NCBI GenBank assembly: GCA_037157565.1
Contig: JAZHRO010000013.1
Coordinates: forward strand, 79,291,501 to 79,355,500
Reading direction: 5' to 3'
Source of the DNA: Thalassia testudinum
Taxonomy: Eukaryota; Streptophyta; Magnoliopsida; Alismatales; Hydrocharitaceae
DNA length: 64,000 nt
Positions within the stretch are counted from its first letter, which is position 1; the number at the start of each line of letters is the position of its first letter. A program made the position numbers and the translations under genes. Shown one piece after another: positions 10,411 through 21,680 of this stretch. The notes beneath the pieces are model-generated. The model did no database searches and was not told where the DNA came from. It was given only the letters and a program-made list of their open reading frames with translations.

Positions 10411-12042
10411 CGCGGCTCAGCAGATAGAAGAAGTGACTCGCCTCCTTGGGAGCGGCTCTCGAGGTCCAACTAAGTGAGGTTGAAGTGACCTCCTTCCGTG
10501 CATACACCGCCTAACCCCTGGGTTGGTGTAGCCACGCAGGACAAGGCCAACGCCCTGTCAATCAAATGATCCTTATAGATCAGGTGACCAGATTTTTCGC
10601 TAGAGATTTGAATTCCTGAAGATAAGTTCGTCGTACAATCGACTGAAAGTGAATTCCGCCTCTCAAGCAAACCTAACTAGTCTGGTTACGAGGGGACAAA
10701 GGGGAAGGTTCTTCCTTTGGCTTACACCTCCAATTTCGTTGACCCCTGAGCCACGATCGTTTGACACTACTCCACAGACTTAGTCACCAGGTTTGGCAAG
10801 AGAGATTAAACTCACCCAGTAGTACGACAACGAACTCGGGTTGATTTCGTATTTTAAAGTTAATTTTAACCCATTTTCTTTAGTGGAGTTTGTGGTGGAT
10901 GGCCCACAAGGTTACCAAGTTCACCGGCTAACTAGGCTTGATTAAGTCTAAGTTAGCCCAATGTGTGGTCTCTAGTTGTGACCCTAAAGGTTCAACCTAA
11001 GTTGCATGCACTTCTAGGGTTTTTCTCTGTTTCAACTGACCACAAAAATAATGTTGATTCATTGATAATAATTGGAATCAAATTAATTTGAAATTTTGCA
11101 AGTAGATTCTTTTTTCAATTATTTTTCCAGAGAATATTTTTTCGAATTTTTATTATTTCAACCGAATTTTTAGGGAATTTTGAATATCAGGGGGTCAGAT
11201 TTGAAATTTTGACCCCTGGTCGGTTCTTCACTTTGAAACAGTATCAAATGATCTTCAAAAATTTAGGAAAAATATGGAAAATAAAGCTAATGAGACCATC
11301 TTTCAAACCCCAGCATTTTTAGTCAAAACACATTCGTGAATTGCTTGGAATCTCTTTTTGAAATTTGAAAAATTTTGAATCTGGGTCAATCTAACCCCTG
11401 TGCACTTCACAAATTTTTAAAAATTTTATACTTGGAATTTTTTAAAAGTAATAGTGGCAATTGAAAGATGGTTTGAAAATGAAGGTTTAGCTTGAATTTC
11501 AAAATTTTTCTCTAACGAATTTTCGGCAATCGAATTTTTAAATGAGACTTGAAATCTAGCCGAAAATCAGAAGATGGTAGAAAAGCTTTTAAAGAGGTTT
11601 AAACTTAAAGTCTAAGCTTTCCACCAAAAAGATTTTTTTTTTCACAAATTTTGCATGTTTTTTTTTCAAAAAGAATTTTTCAAAAGATTCATAGAAAATA
11701 ATTTTTTTTTCTTTTTTTTTTTAAACTAACCTAAGCTCGAAAGGAAATCTAATCTATATTTTTTTTTCAAAATTTTTCTTTTTGATTTTTTTTTCTTTTT
11801 CACGAAAATGAGAAAAATCTTTTTTTTTTTTCAAAAGAGACTGCAGAAAGTAGATCTAATCCTAGGGTTCAGGAAATAAACCTAATCTACGATAGATGAT
11901 GTGCACCTGATTTTTCTTTGCCGCACTCAATGTGTGCGCGAATCCCGTTTTCATTCCGTGTTGTCCTGCACATCAAAAACAAAGTAGAGGCAGATTTATC
12001 AGTGATAGATTAAAAGATCGAAATCAAGAAAAATGACGTTGC
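10411..12042 (-). other. NA1 untranslated leader
   Basis: This is non-coding sequence between the PBS and the first ATG, with long A/T homopolymer-rich stretches (about 11090-11850). It contains the conserved TGTCAAACGA leader motif (module 10705-10796, minus strand) about 350 nt before the ORF. I see no gene on either strand. Confidence 0.7.
10705..10796 (-). promoter_or_regulatory. Conserved leader motif, NA1 copy
   Basis: Read on the minus strand it has CTGGTGACTAAG, then TGTCAAACGATC (10766-10755), GGGGT, and GCCAAAGGAAGAACCTT. It matches NA2 (39428-39516) and E7 (58681-58767) in order and spacing. It may be a packaging or dimerisation signal; the function is inferred. Confidence 0.65.
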
Positions 12043-12060
12043 ACCCCAGCAATGGCGCAA
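12043..12060 (-). promoter_or_regulatory. NA1 primer-binding site (tRNA-Asp type)
   Basis: The minus-strand sequence TTGCGCCATTGCTGGGGT matches the complement of the tRNA-Asp 3' end (TGGCGCCGTTGCCGGGGA) at 14 of 18 positions. It lies 2 nt from the LTR end ...CTGTCA. Confidence 0.8.
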
Positions 12061-12822
12061 TTTGACAGATGCCCATTTTCGCACATTTGAAAGTCATCGG
12101 AAATCGTAGTATAGTCGCGCAAAAACATTCGTCAAAAATTGATTTCTAAAGATAACGAGACTTGAGTCCCGGTCGTTCATCTCTGGGAGGCGTTGCTTTT
12201 ACTTTTGAAATCGATCTTACTCTACTTTGTTTAGAATCGCATGCCAGTTCGTGATTATTACGTATTTAGGTATGACATGCTTAGTTGCAAGAATATTAGA
12301 AATCGAAAACAGGCAACTTGAATCACACAAAAAGAATGACAAATATATATATAAGCATTTTTCATTCATTCAGTGGGAGAGTCGTTTGCAACATAAAACG
12401 TAGAGGGAAGCTTGTACATAAATGCTTGAAAATTAAATCTAGCTACCAGAAAATGATCGCATACAAGAATCGATGGGGGGATTTCGCATGCATCATTGGG
12501 GGAGAAATAAGACTATACTACTAAGCAGTAAATAAAAGTAGTAAATATATGAAGAGCATAATCTAAATCTAGCAGAATGGAAGGGCATTCAGGGGTGGTC
12601 CCCGATGGCCTTTGAGTGGTTGAGAGAAGAAGGAGGGGCAGCCAATGTAACTTAGGCCAGCCCTTGGAGAGAGGTTGGGAAGCTGATCCAGCTTCCTAGT
12701 GTGGAGATGGTGGCCTCCATGGTGGTGCTCAACTTGTGGTGGTGGAGTGGAGATGGAAGTGGCTAGCCTAAGTGGAATGGATGCCAAGGAAGTGAATGGT
12801 TGCAGATGGCCACCCAAGGGGT

Positions 12823-12831
12823 CTTTTTATA
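12823..12831 (-). promoter_or_regulatory. TATA box of NA1 LTR
   Basis: The minus strand reads CTATAAAAAGACCCC. This is the same TATA context as the family C LTRs (CTATAAAAAGACC at 41547). A perfect 14-bp-arm dyad lies about 14 bp upstream. Confidence 0.72.
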
Positions 12832-12844
12832 GACCTAAGGGAAG

Positions 12845-13767
12845 CTCTCTAGAGAATTATGGAATTCTCTAGAGAGGCCTATGGTGGGAGCTCGTGGGAG
12901 AGTGAGAGAGAGAGGGTGGATGGTGGTTTTTAGATCCACCAAATGTGGATCTAAAAATTGAATGGCTCTTGGTTGCTATTTTTGGCAACCAAGGCAACCA
13001 CACATGGTAGAGAGTTCTAGAGAACTCTAGGCTAGATATTTTTGTGTGGATGATGTGTGTGGGTGTGTGTGGGTCGAAACTTAGGTGGCTAGGTTGATTA
13101 GGTTGGGTTCTAGTGGGTTTAGGTCAAGGTAGGTCTCAAATTAGGGTTATAAACCCTAATTCACTAAGGTAAAGTGCAATTAAACTTAATACAAATTTAA
13201 TTGGGTGTGTGGAAACTTAATTGAGAGTAAAACAACTCAATTAAGTCAGGTCTAGGTTAATTGGACTTTCACTAAGTCCAATTGGACAGTGTGTGCTGAG
13301 ATCAGGGCTCAATTGGACTCAATGAGTCCAATTGAATAGGCTAATGGAATTGACTAAGATCCAAGTCAATTAGGTTTAGTGAGGACCTAATTAGGTCCTT
13401 AGGGAGGTCTAGAGGTGATGTACTAGGGCTAGGGCACCTTAATTTAGGTTCTTATGGGGTTGGAATTGGGATTAGGGACCTAGAGATCCAAGATCAAGGC
13501 TTAAATCTCAAAACAGGAATTGGAGAGCAGTATCAGACGTATAATAATAGAATCAGACGTCTTATACTCAAAAATTAGAAGTCCAGACTTGTTGTCTGGA
13601 CGTCCAATCAGAGTCAGGAAGGATTTCGGGTTCTGGTTTGGGTATTCTGCAGAAATTAGACGTCTGACAAAGTGTCTGGACGTCTAATAACACTGCAGAA
13701 GTGGGTTTGAAGTGTGCGGGAGTTGGCTAAGGATCCTGGATGTCTTAAAACTTATCTGGACATCCAG
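12845..13767. repeat. Array of distinct perfect inverted repeats in NA1 U3
   Basis: Arms and positions: CTCTCTAGAGAATT 12845-12876; TTTTTAGATCCAC 12927-12957; CTTGGTTGC 12968-12993; AGAGTTCT 13011-13028; AATTGGACTT 13259-13283; CAATTGGACTC 13310-13334; AATTGACT 13348-13371; AGGACCTAATTAGGTCCT 13382-13399; GTCCAGAC 13581-13601; ATTAGACGTC 13655-13688; CTGGATGTC 13736-13767. All arms pair perfectly, with loops of about 0-23 nt, and most units are unrelated in sequence to their neighbours. Confidence 0.88.
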
Positions 13768-16157
13768 AGTAGGGTTGGAACTAGGGTTTTAGGGCTTCCT
13801 AGGGTGTTGTGACCTAATCTAAGGGTGGCTAAGGCTTAGGGAAGTCTCTAGGCTATCCTAGGGTTAGGATGGACCTAAGCTCTTCACATTTTACTGCTTT
13901 ATTTCTACTTAATAGAATAGAAAACCTTTAACCCCCTTACATTATTATTCCTACATCTAAACTAGGCCTTCTGCTCCAGTCTGCTACAACTCTCGTTATT
14001 CCTAATCCAGCTTCAGATCCAGCTCCTGATCAGCTTATTGCCTGCAATTGACATAATGCATTTAATCAGCACATTATAACATTATTTCATGCATAGCTAA
14101 AGGAAAGCGGTAAAGATACAGATAATGCATATGCATGCATGAATAACCCTAACTTATGCTAAGTCCTAGCTTACTCTAGGCCAATTAAGACCTATGATTG
14201 CTACGCAATCAGAAAGTAAACAGGAAAACAGAGACTGTTGACCCTAACCACCACATCTTCTACCACACCCTTCATAATTTTAACAGAACGATCTGCCAAC
14301 TGCAATGGGACAAGGGTTGGTTTCAAATTTCCTAAGGTGAATTTCTCGAGCATGATGGTTGGTATAAGATTGTTGGAAGATCCTAGATCAAGCAGAGCAT
14401 GGTTAAAATTGCACCCTTGGATACTACATGAAATAAGCGATGTGCCTGGATCTTTCTTCTTCGGTGGTAGATTTGACAGTATAGCACAACTCGCATGAGG
14501 CAAGAGGACCACCGAATTCTTTGTTCTCTTTGACTGTCGCCTGGGTGTAGTGTAGTCTTTGAAGAATCGAGTGACAGTGGGTATATGGCCGATAGCCTCC
14601 AACAGGGGTACTTTGATCTCAACATCCCTGAATAAATTACGCAAGTTATCAAAGACCTGCATATTCTTTTCCTTGCCTTTTGACCCCCTTAGTAGAGCCT
14701 CAAGGAATGAGATCGATTCTGGCACTAGTTTGGGCGTATTGTCCTCAGGAGAATGCAGCATGCATCCCGAATGAGAGGGTGATAAAGAAGATGGGCCAGG
14801 ATCAGGTCAAGGTGGATCGACGGTTTGCTTACCACTCCTCGTAGTAATTGCATTGGATGTCGCAGGTTCGGTGGGATCATAATGCGGGGGAGGGTTTACA
14901 ATAGGGACATAAGGGTGATGTGTTGCTGTGGGATTAGCCTGGACTCCCGGTGGAGTGCTTGGAGCTTGTAGAATATGATCAACCTACCCCTAAGAAGGTC
15001 GTAACTATGGTTGCGGACCATGGGGTACAAAATTTCGTGGGTTAGGGACTGGTTGGCCTGGAAGAGTGTCCTGAGATCGAGTCGTCATGCGTAGTTGACT
15101 GATCGTAGCATTCTACTGCACCAATTGGTGTTGAAGAGAGGTCATGTTTTCTTCATGGTGCTTGGACATTTCCACCATCACTCGCATCAATTTATCAAGA
15201 GGACTTGATGCGTGTTCTGTTTGAGGTGCGTAAGGACCTGATGGCGTATTTGCTCTAGGATTATACTGGGCCCTTGGGATGACAAGTGCGGATGGTCGCA
15301 TTGGTCCACCAGTGGGGTTTTGGTGTTGCGGGTTACTGGACCATGCAAAGTTAGGATGATTTCACCATCCTGGGTTATAAGTAGCAGAGAACGGGTTGTT
15401 CCCCAAGGCACAAGTGTCTTCTAAGCCAGAAGACATGTCCGTATGTGTACATGCATCCGAGCACACGGAGGCTTGGTCCCCCATGTCAAAATACTAGCTT
15501 GTAGAAGCTAGGTTTATATTGCTTACTGAATCGCTCGGCGTGATACTCGGTAAGGATGGTCTCACTGGATTCTTGGGAATAAGTCTGGAATTGGAAGGAT
15601 TAAGGTTATGATGGAGTGATGGTGTGGAGGTGTTTGCCATAGAGCAGGTAGGGTTGGCCAGAAGCTTGTCTAGCTTTTTGTGCATGACGGAGACTTCATC
15701 CAATTTTTGTGCAATTAAGTTGAGATCTGTGGATGAATGGGAGGGTCCCATGTCAACTTCGTGAACATTGCGGGGCATGCTAGCTCGATTAAAGCGACAA
15801 TTGAGGCATTGTTCATTGAGCTTTCACTCATGCTCTCAAATAATTCAAATGCTTAATTCTCATCTTTATTCATAAAATTCCCTCTGTAGGAAGCGTCGGC
15901 AATCTGTCGCAAAGTCTCATTTAGCCCATAACAGAAGATTTGGGCTACATGTCACTTTGGAAGACCATGGTGTGGGCACTTCCTTAGGAGGTCATTATGC
16001 CTCTCCCAAGCCTCATGAAATTGCTCATCGTTTTGTTGCACGAATGAAGTTATGGCCCAGCGAAGTGCATTGGTCCGCTCGATTGGGAAGAATCTCTTGA
16101 GAAATGCTGTGCACATCTCTTCCCAAGAGTGGATGGGTCTCTCAAGGGTGCACAACC

Positions 16158-16162
16158 ATTGC
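16158..16162. repeat. Left target-site duplication of S2 (attgc)
   Basis: It matches attgc at 17733-17737 perfectly. Removing one copy plus S2 rejoins the E2 Gag sequence at RDKVSQ / QWLCTL. Confidence 0.92.
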
Positions 16163-17732
16163 TGATGAGACCACGATTGTGGGCTAAGTAAATGCTTAAA
16201 TGCCTAATTATTAAATTAATATTTGCATATGTACATAGCATACTTGAATATTAAATAAATTAGTTTATAAGTAAAGGCTTGCATGCATATTTATACATTC
16301 CATTATAGTAACATGCATTTCATACATTATTCGAGATAAATTGTATAAATAAACCAATTTGTTTTTTTTCCTTCCCGCAGGATGCGCAACTCCTCAGCGC
16401 ATCGCGTGCGCCTATTTGCGCTCCCACCAGCGGCCAACAACGATCTCTTAAAACCGCCCCATCTATTGGAGAGGATCTCGGCAGAAGAAACAAATTCAGA
16501 AGAGTTAAAAAGAGGCACAGCCGGCCCCGGGGGTGGCTTCCCTTCCTTTCGACCATGAAGGAGAGCTTGCACAGTGGAAGCCGCACGCACTATGGCCCTC
16601 TCAGTGTGCACCCGGGCACCATCGTGAAACCCTTCACCGTGCAACCGCACCAGGTAGCACGTGCCCGCCTGCGTTCCACGCGCTGCCCACGCATTCAGCA
16701 TCGTCGCTGAGCGCCCCCTCACCGCCCCACCACGCCCACCTGCGCTCAAGCAAGCGCGTTTCCCATGCATTCAGCAACGCCACTCAGCGTGCAACCTCAC
16801 CGTGCAACCATGCCCACCTGCGCTACAGCAAGCATGTGCATTCCCTCTTCTTCTTCCTCTGCTTCCTTCAACCAACCAGCAAACAATCAAAAGAACCCAC
16901 CACAACACCTCTGTGCATGGCCAACTCTTGTCAGCCATGCTCACACGCAACTGTGCCCACTCGCAGTCGTGCCCGCACATAGCTGCTCCCGCGGGCAGCC
17001 ACGCCCTTGTGCGAGCGCAGTACCTCCGCGCACAGCACCCAACTGAGGTGGCTACAGTCCCTGCCGCTCCTATTCGCTGCCACTTGCTGTCCAGCCGGCC
17101 GCCACCAGCCATCTCCCGCCTCACTGTCATCGTCTACGAGATCCTCTCCTTTAGTGGAACTCCTTCTCCCGAGCAAACTGCCTACGACGCCTCCTCCAAC
17201 GTGCGGCGAAGAGAGAGGAAGTTTCCTCTGTTTTTAAAGGAATTAAAATTTACATTTCTTGCCATTGTCACTTTAATATTTGGATTATTTTATTCAGGTG
17301 AAATTGCATGGGTGCACTTACAATTTCCTGAATTGGCTTAACTCATGTTATATGCATCATTTAACATTGAAATTTAATTCAGATTTGCATGCAATTCAAA
17401 ATTACATGATATGCCACTACACGCACATGATCTACATCCTTTTGGGAGCTTGATTTCTGATGTAGAATTTGCATAAATAGTCCATAACTTCTCATGAAAT
17501 TGCAAGTTCCATTTAGAGTAGCATATTCATTGAATTGATTTCGCAAAGGTGTCTGTGAACATTATGACTCTCTACTCATGAATTTATTGGATCTATTCCT
17601 CCCTGTAGATACGACATCCTTTTTGTGATTTAAATTGATATCTATTTTAATCTTTGATTGAGAGATTTCCATCATATAAATTACAACGACATATCATTCT
17701 ATTATCTTAATCAAGCACAATTCTCTCCATCA
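16163..17732 (+). mobile_element. S2: Athila-type solo LTR, 1570 bp
   Basis: It opens TGATGAGACCACG and closes CTCTCCATCA, flanked by a perfect 5-bp duplication (attgc). Plus orientation is chosen because the Athila LTR-end signature (CCTCCCTGTAGATACGAC ... ATTACAACGACAT, about 17600-17695) is near the right end. There is no internal region. The open frames inside it (for example 16661-17341) lie in a GC-rich, proline-rich stretch and have no family resemblance. I treat them as chance frames. Confidence 0.88.
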
Positions 17733-17737
17733 ATTGC
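17733..17737. repeat. Right target-site duplication of S2 (attgc)
   Basis: This is the partner of 16158-16162. Confidence 0.92.
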
Positions 17738-18345
17738 GACACTTTGTCCCGCAACGAAAACATGAACATTTTCATGAGGACTATTGATAACCCGATTTTT
17801 TTGGTTTAATAGTTTCGGCTAATCGGGTTAAGTATTCCAAATGAAGAAAGGCATCTTCACTTGCAAGACCATGGAAGTGGAAGTTAATTAGGCCAATGAC
17901 ATAGGTTTTAAGACAAAATCATCCCTGCCCATGGGGAGCCGAATTTGCCCAATGGTCTCTGTAGCAGCGGGATTTTGATAGGAACTAAGAGGCCTGGGTT
18001 CCTCCCTTTCAGGGGGTGGACGATTCATTTCCTCCAATGTTTCCCTTATGGCCTCAATATGTTTATTATACACTGCTATTTGGGCTTGGAGGCTGGTTAT
18101 GGGATCTATGGCTCCACCACCACGTGATGGGATTTGAGGGGGGCGATTTCCTCCCTTAGGATTTGGGGTAGGCGTGTAGCCATGTTTATGGAGGAAGGTG
18201 ACGATTCACTAGCTTCTACCCTTCTAGAATTATCAGACAATTCAAACAATTCAGGGTTTTGTGACCTCCTCCCAAAAATGCACTATCGCAGGAAGAATTG
18301 GGGAGATGAGAAGGGAAAGGGGATGAGAGAAACAACGTCATAAGG

Positions 18346-19670
18346 GTACACTTGATGACAAATCAAAGCAATCAATTTCCTAACCTCTACAATGTACCCT
18401 TGACCTAAAGATCTAAGTTACCTACTATCACAACCTACGGAACCAAACGAGAGCATTGTGGAACCACCGGGCTAGATTGAAAGGCCGTTTACCCCAGTCT
18501 TAGACACCCGATAGCACGCGGGAACCCACACCAGCACGTAGGTGCTACACATAGGTAGTTATACCTCCAATCCTTAAGAGGAGTCAAGTTGCTACCAGTT
18601 TTAATTTAGAGGCTTAGGATCAAGTGCTCAAGGAATGTGAAGGGCATTTTATACGGGTAATACCCAAGTGCGTCGATTTTAAGAGTGTGTAAACCAAGCA
18701 TGCAATAGGGAAATCTCCCCGAATTGAAGTTTTAGATGGTGAATGGCTTTTAGAATTTCAACCTCAAGTAGTATGGATTTTATGATTTCACTAAATTACC
18801 AATTCAACCGATCTCAGGTTTTCAGAAAATACAAGTTCTTAATGCCCACCAAACCCTTCTTCAATGTGAATTAGTTAATGCATGCTAAAAATGCAATGGG
18901 CTTCCTTAGATGCAAAATTTTGTGTGGATGCACGAGTCTATTTTAATTTAATGTGAAAGGAAGCCAGAACACTTCAATTCAAGTGCTCCCAATCACCAAA
19001 ATGATAATCCACACAAGGCTTAACTACCTAATGATGTAAAGAAAATGAAAATGTTGGGGTTGAAATATTCTGGATCGAATCTAAGGCTAATGTAAAGTTG
19101 TGGTGGGGTTGGAATCAATTCAATTCCAAGACTCCCCACCAAAAAAATGTGATCCTAAAATGCTAATAAATGAGACAAGGAAGGATGGCAATCAATCAAT
19201 TTTTATCTTGCCTCTAAGAAGACTTCACACAACAAAAAGGCAAGAATCAAGACTCCTGGATTTTCGCTATGTGAAGTTTGCGGGAAATCAAGGGGTGATG
19301 GGAGTGATAGAAAACAATCAACAAGTGGGTTTTAGTCCACTTGCCCCAAGAAATTCCTAAGAAGTGTTTTTACATTTTTGGAATTTTTACATTTTTTTTC
19401 TCTCTTTTTTTCTTAAGGTGACAAGATGACCTAAGTTACTAAGAAGAAGACACCTACCTCCTCAGCAACGTGGGTGAAGCTCCAATTGCAGTGCCGGCGA
19501 CTTCACGCTCTAGCACCCGCCTTGGATTTGCCCATGTCTTCGACCTCCTCTGTGTGTCTCCTCCTTGCAACAGGTACACCTGCACGCAAATAAACAAAAC
19601 ACCCATGAAGAGAAGGGTGAGAGATGAGAAAATCAAAGGAAGAGAGTAGAAACTTACTCCAAATAGCGCT
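18346..19670 (-). other. E2 untranslated leader
   Basis: This is non-coding sequence between the E2 PBS and gag on the minus strand, AT-rich with scattered short frames only. I see no gene here. Confidence 0.65.
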
Positions 19671-19688
19671 TCCCCGACAACGGTGCTA
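19671..19688 (-). promoter_or_regulatory. E2 primer-binding site (tRNA-Asp type)
   Basis: The minus-strand sequence TAGCACCGTTGTCGGGGA matches the tRNA-Asp complement at 15 of 18 positions. The LTR end CCATCA lies 8 nt away. Confidence 0.82.
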
Positions 19689-19696
19689 GAAAAACG

Positions 19697-20735
19697 TGAT
19701 GGGAACTTGAATAGGTCTTATTAATATGGTGATATTATCGTTGAAATTAGTATAGTAAGTTAACCTAAATTGAGTCTACTGTAGTTTCACAAAATTTTTA
19801 ACTTGACCTACTTAATTTTATTTTGGTCACATTTATGCCCAGGGTCAATCTCAGGGAGGCAGGGATTAGGAGATCAAGGAGTTTCTACGCCTTTCCTAAA
19901 ACGTATCTCTTCCTTGCATTTATTATGTTTTTGGTTTTTCTACTTTTAAGATTTTTTTGTGATAATGTCTTGAGGCACACCCTCAAAAATGGAGTCCTTG
20001 GCTTGAAGCCAACTTAGGGTTCCAAAATCGATCTTGTTACTCACAAGATCGAGTGCCTGCAAGACAAGAATTATCTTTTTTCTTTTATACTTTTTTTTTG
20101 GCATTTTTAATAGCAAGAAAAAAAAGACAAATGAAAGCAAACTAAATTGCAAGGAAAAAATGAAAAGAAATACTTAGCTTAATATATATATGTATATATA
20201 TAGTAGAAATAGAATATATATATATAGTTATATGTTATATAGATAGGGGTGGGGGTGGAAATGGAGTTGGAATGTAGCACAGTGTCAAGTTGCTCCACAT
20301 CTAGCAAGATGCAACCAACAAGACCAAGTGCCACGTGGAGTGTGGAGTGGATGTGTGTAAGTGTGTGTGGAAGCGCTTTCTTGTCGCAGGTATCTGGAAA
20401 TATTGGCAACTGGTGCGAATATTTCCATGATACGATGCACGGTGAAGTGGTGAGTGCACGGGTATGTAGGTAGTAGATGTGAGGTGAATGTGTGTATGGG
20501 AGAATGTGGATATGTGGATATATGAGTATATATGTATATATATAAGTAGTTATAACTATATAGATATATATATGTATATAAATATATATATAAATATATA
20601 TTTATTTATATATAGATATTTAAGGGTGAGAGTGAGTATATATATATGTATGCGTGCAGGTGTGTGACTGTTTGTGAGTGTGTGTGTCAGGGTGTGTGTC
20701 GAGGGCATGCAATGAAGGTGCTGAAGGAGCACCGC
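19697..20735 (-). mobile_element. E2 5' LTR, truncated by E3
   Basis: On the minus strand the LTR end CCATCA is at 19697. The Athila end signature (GCCTCCCTGAGATTGACC) is at about 19855. The outer part holds AT and TG microsatellites (20180-20700) and stops at 20735 where E3 begins. No continuation is found in this window. Confidence 0.72.
20180..20700. repeat. AT and TG microsatellite stretches in E2 LTR
   Basis: ATATATAT-rich runs lie at about 20182-20232 and 20510-20650. A TG-rich run (TGTGTG) lies at about 20655-20700. Confidence 0.85.
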
Positions 20736-21560
20736 TGATGAGAACCTCATCATGAGCCATAACTAGCTCATTTTGACCCAATAAAGAAGATAAAAGCTCC
20801 TACATAATCGAGAAGAAGGCTTAACTGAAGGAATAAGTGCTCTGAGAAAAAAATATGAAATAAAGGTTAAAATTGCAATTTTACCATTGCAGTACATAAA
20901 TGAGATTTCTCAGAGGCAAAACATAGGTCAAATGGGCTAAATGAGATAAAAAGTGGGTTGAATCAATCAGAAATAGATTTATGTGCAATCTAGGAATTAA
21001 ATGACACTTGATAACCCTAAAATAGACCCACTTAAATTAACAAGGTTTCGGTCAGGATAAAAATCAATTAAACCCTCTAAAAATCATGGAAAAATATCCT
21101 CTAGGGTTTAAAACACTCAATTTGGCCTTTGGAACCCAGTTTGACCTAGATTAGGGTCCTAGTGCATTAATTAACCTAATTTAGGTTTTTATGCAAAATA
21201 TCCAGTCAGACGAGGTCAAACCTAAAATCCAACTTCACCATTAGATTCCTTAGGTCCAAATTAGGTTTATACCAAAATTTGGACCCAAGGGGAGGTCATC
21301 TTGACCAACTTTGCAATTTAGTACACCCAAATCATAATTTGGTCCCTATCTTTTGAATATCTTTGCAGAAAGCCCCCTAAGTTCCTCGCCACCTTTGCAA
21401 TCAGGTCCTGCCGCCATTGTTAGGGTATAACCGATCTCCGGCGAGGTTTAGAGAGGGATTCCTCCCCAATCCCTTAGAGATTCCCTCCTAGAAATGGAAG
21501 GGAGATTCTCTGAGGAATTCCCTTCCTTCTAAAGCCAATTACAATCTCTGGTGTGAACCC

Positions 21561-21588
21561 AATCTCTCGTGCGAACGCACGAGAGATT
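21561..21588. repeat. Promoter-proximal dyad in E3 5' LTR
   Basis: AATCTCTCGTGC and GCACGAGAGATT are separated by gaac, a perfect 12-bp-arm dyad about 85 bp before the TATA box. In the 3' LTR the same place has decayed by two changes, both CpG to TpG or CpA. Confidence 0.88.
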
Positions 21589-21673
21589 TGGGTATCCACC
21601 CTCTTTCCATCTCCGGCGAGCCGGCAGAGATTGATTGCGCGATCTCCACGTGCTAGAAGGTTCGGACAACACC

Positions 21674-21680
21674 TATAAAA
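21674..21680 (+). promoter_or_regulatory. TATA box of E3 5' LTR
   Basis: TATAAAA lies in CACCTATAAAAGGTTCC, about 940 bp into the LTR. The copy in the 3' LTR is at 32710-32716. Confidence 0.78.

Larger units (their letters stand above)
9246..14211 (-). mobile_element. NA1: non-autonomous Athila-related LTR element (5' part)
   Basis: On the minus strand the order is LTR (14211 to 12063), tRNA-Asp-type PBS (12060 to 12043), a long leader, and an ORF starting at 10410 that is cut off at about 9246 by E1. The 3' part lies beyond E1, outside the window. It carries no recognisable gag, protease, RT or integrase where gag should begin. It is inserted in the E2 protease at 14211/14212. The LTR opens TGATTGC and has the Athila-like end, so it belongs to the Athila group by its cis sequences. 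Confidence 0.8.
12063..14211 (-). mobile_element. NA1 5' LTR, 2149 bp
   Basis: On the minus strand it starts TGATTGCGTAGCAATCA (14211 to 14195), a perfect terminal hairpin, and ends CTGTCA at 12063 just before the PBS. TATAAAAAG is at 12831-12823. U3, upstream of that, holds about a dozen different perfect inverted repeats (12845-13767). The CGCCTCCCAGAG...GAC stretch near 12190 is the Athila LTR-end signature. The expected right target duplication is gaaag (14212-14216); its partner is outside the window. Confidence 0.85.
14212..18345 (-). pseudogene. gag-pro: E2 gag-protease, broken by S2 and by stops and frameshifts
   Basis: On the minus strand the Gag N-terminus (about 18310-17888, including RDDFVLKPMSL) continues after a frameshift near 17898 (HGLASEDAFLHLEYLTRL). 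After another shift it continues as LMKMFMFSLRDKV up to 17738. After S2 it resumes with QWLCTLERPIHSWEEM and FLKRFFPIERTNALR (16157-15952), a retrotransposon Gag capsid region. There is a further frameshift near 15800-15950 and several stops, for example after 15952 and near 15493 and 15112. Protease lies at about 14560-14212, with DLGSS where relatives have DLGAS, and ends at FPVYFL where NA1 begins. I see no zinc knuckle. Confidence 0.85.
14212..20735 (-). mobile_element. E2: Athila element, 5' half, minus strand, hit by several later insertions
   Basis: On the minus strand the order is 5' LTR (20735 to 19697, cut at its outer end by E3), PBS (19688-19671), leader, gag (from about 18345) and the start of protease, which breaks at 14212 where NA1 inserted. 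Solo LTR S2 interrupts gag at 16163-17732. The remaining pol is outside the window. It is probably the oldest element of the left cluster, because NA1, S2 and E3 are all inserted in it. Confidence 0.85.

Noticed and set aside
16327..17341. Several 80-226 codon frames on both strands in S2
   Set aside because: They lie inside a solo LTR with flanking duplication; composition is Pro/His/Cys/Arg-rich and frames overlap on both strands.
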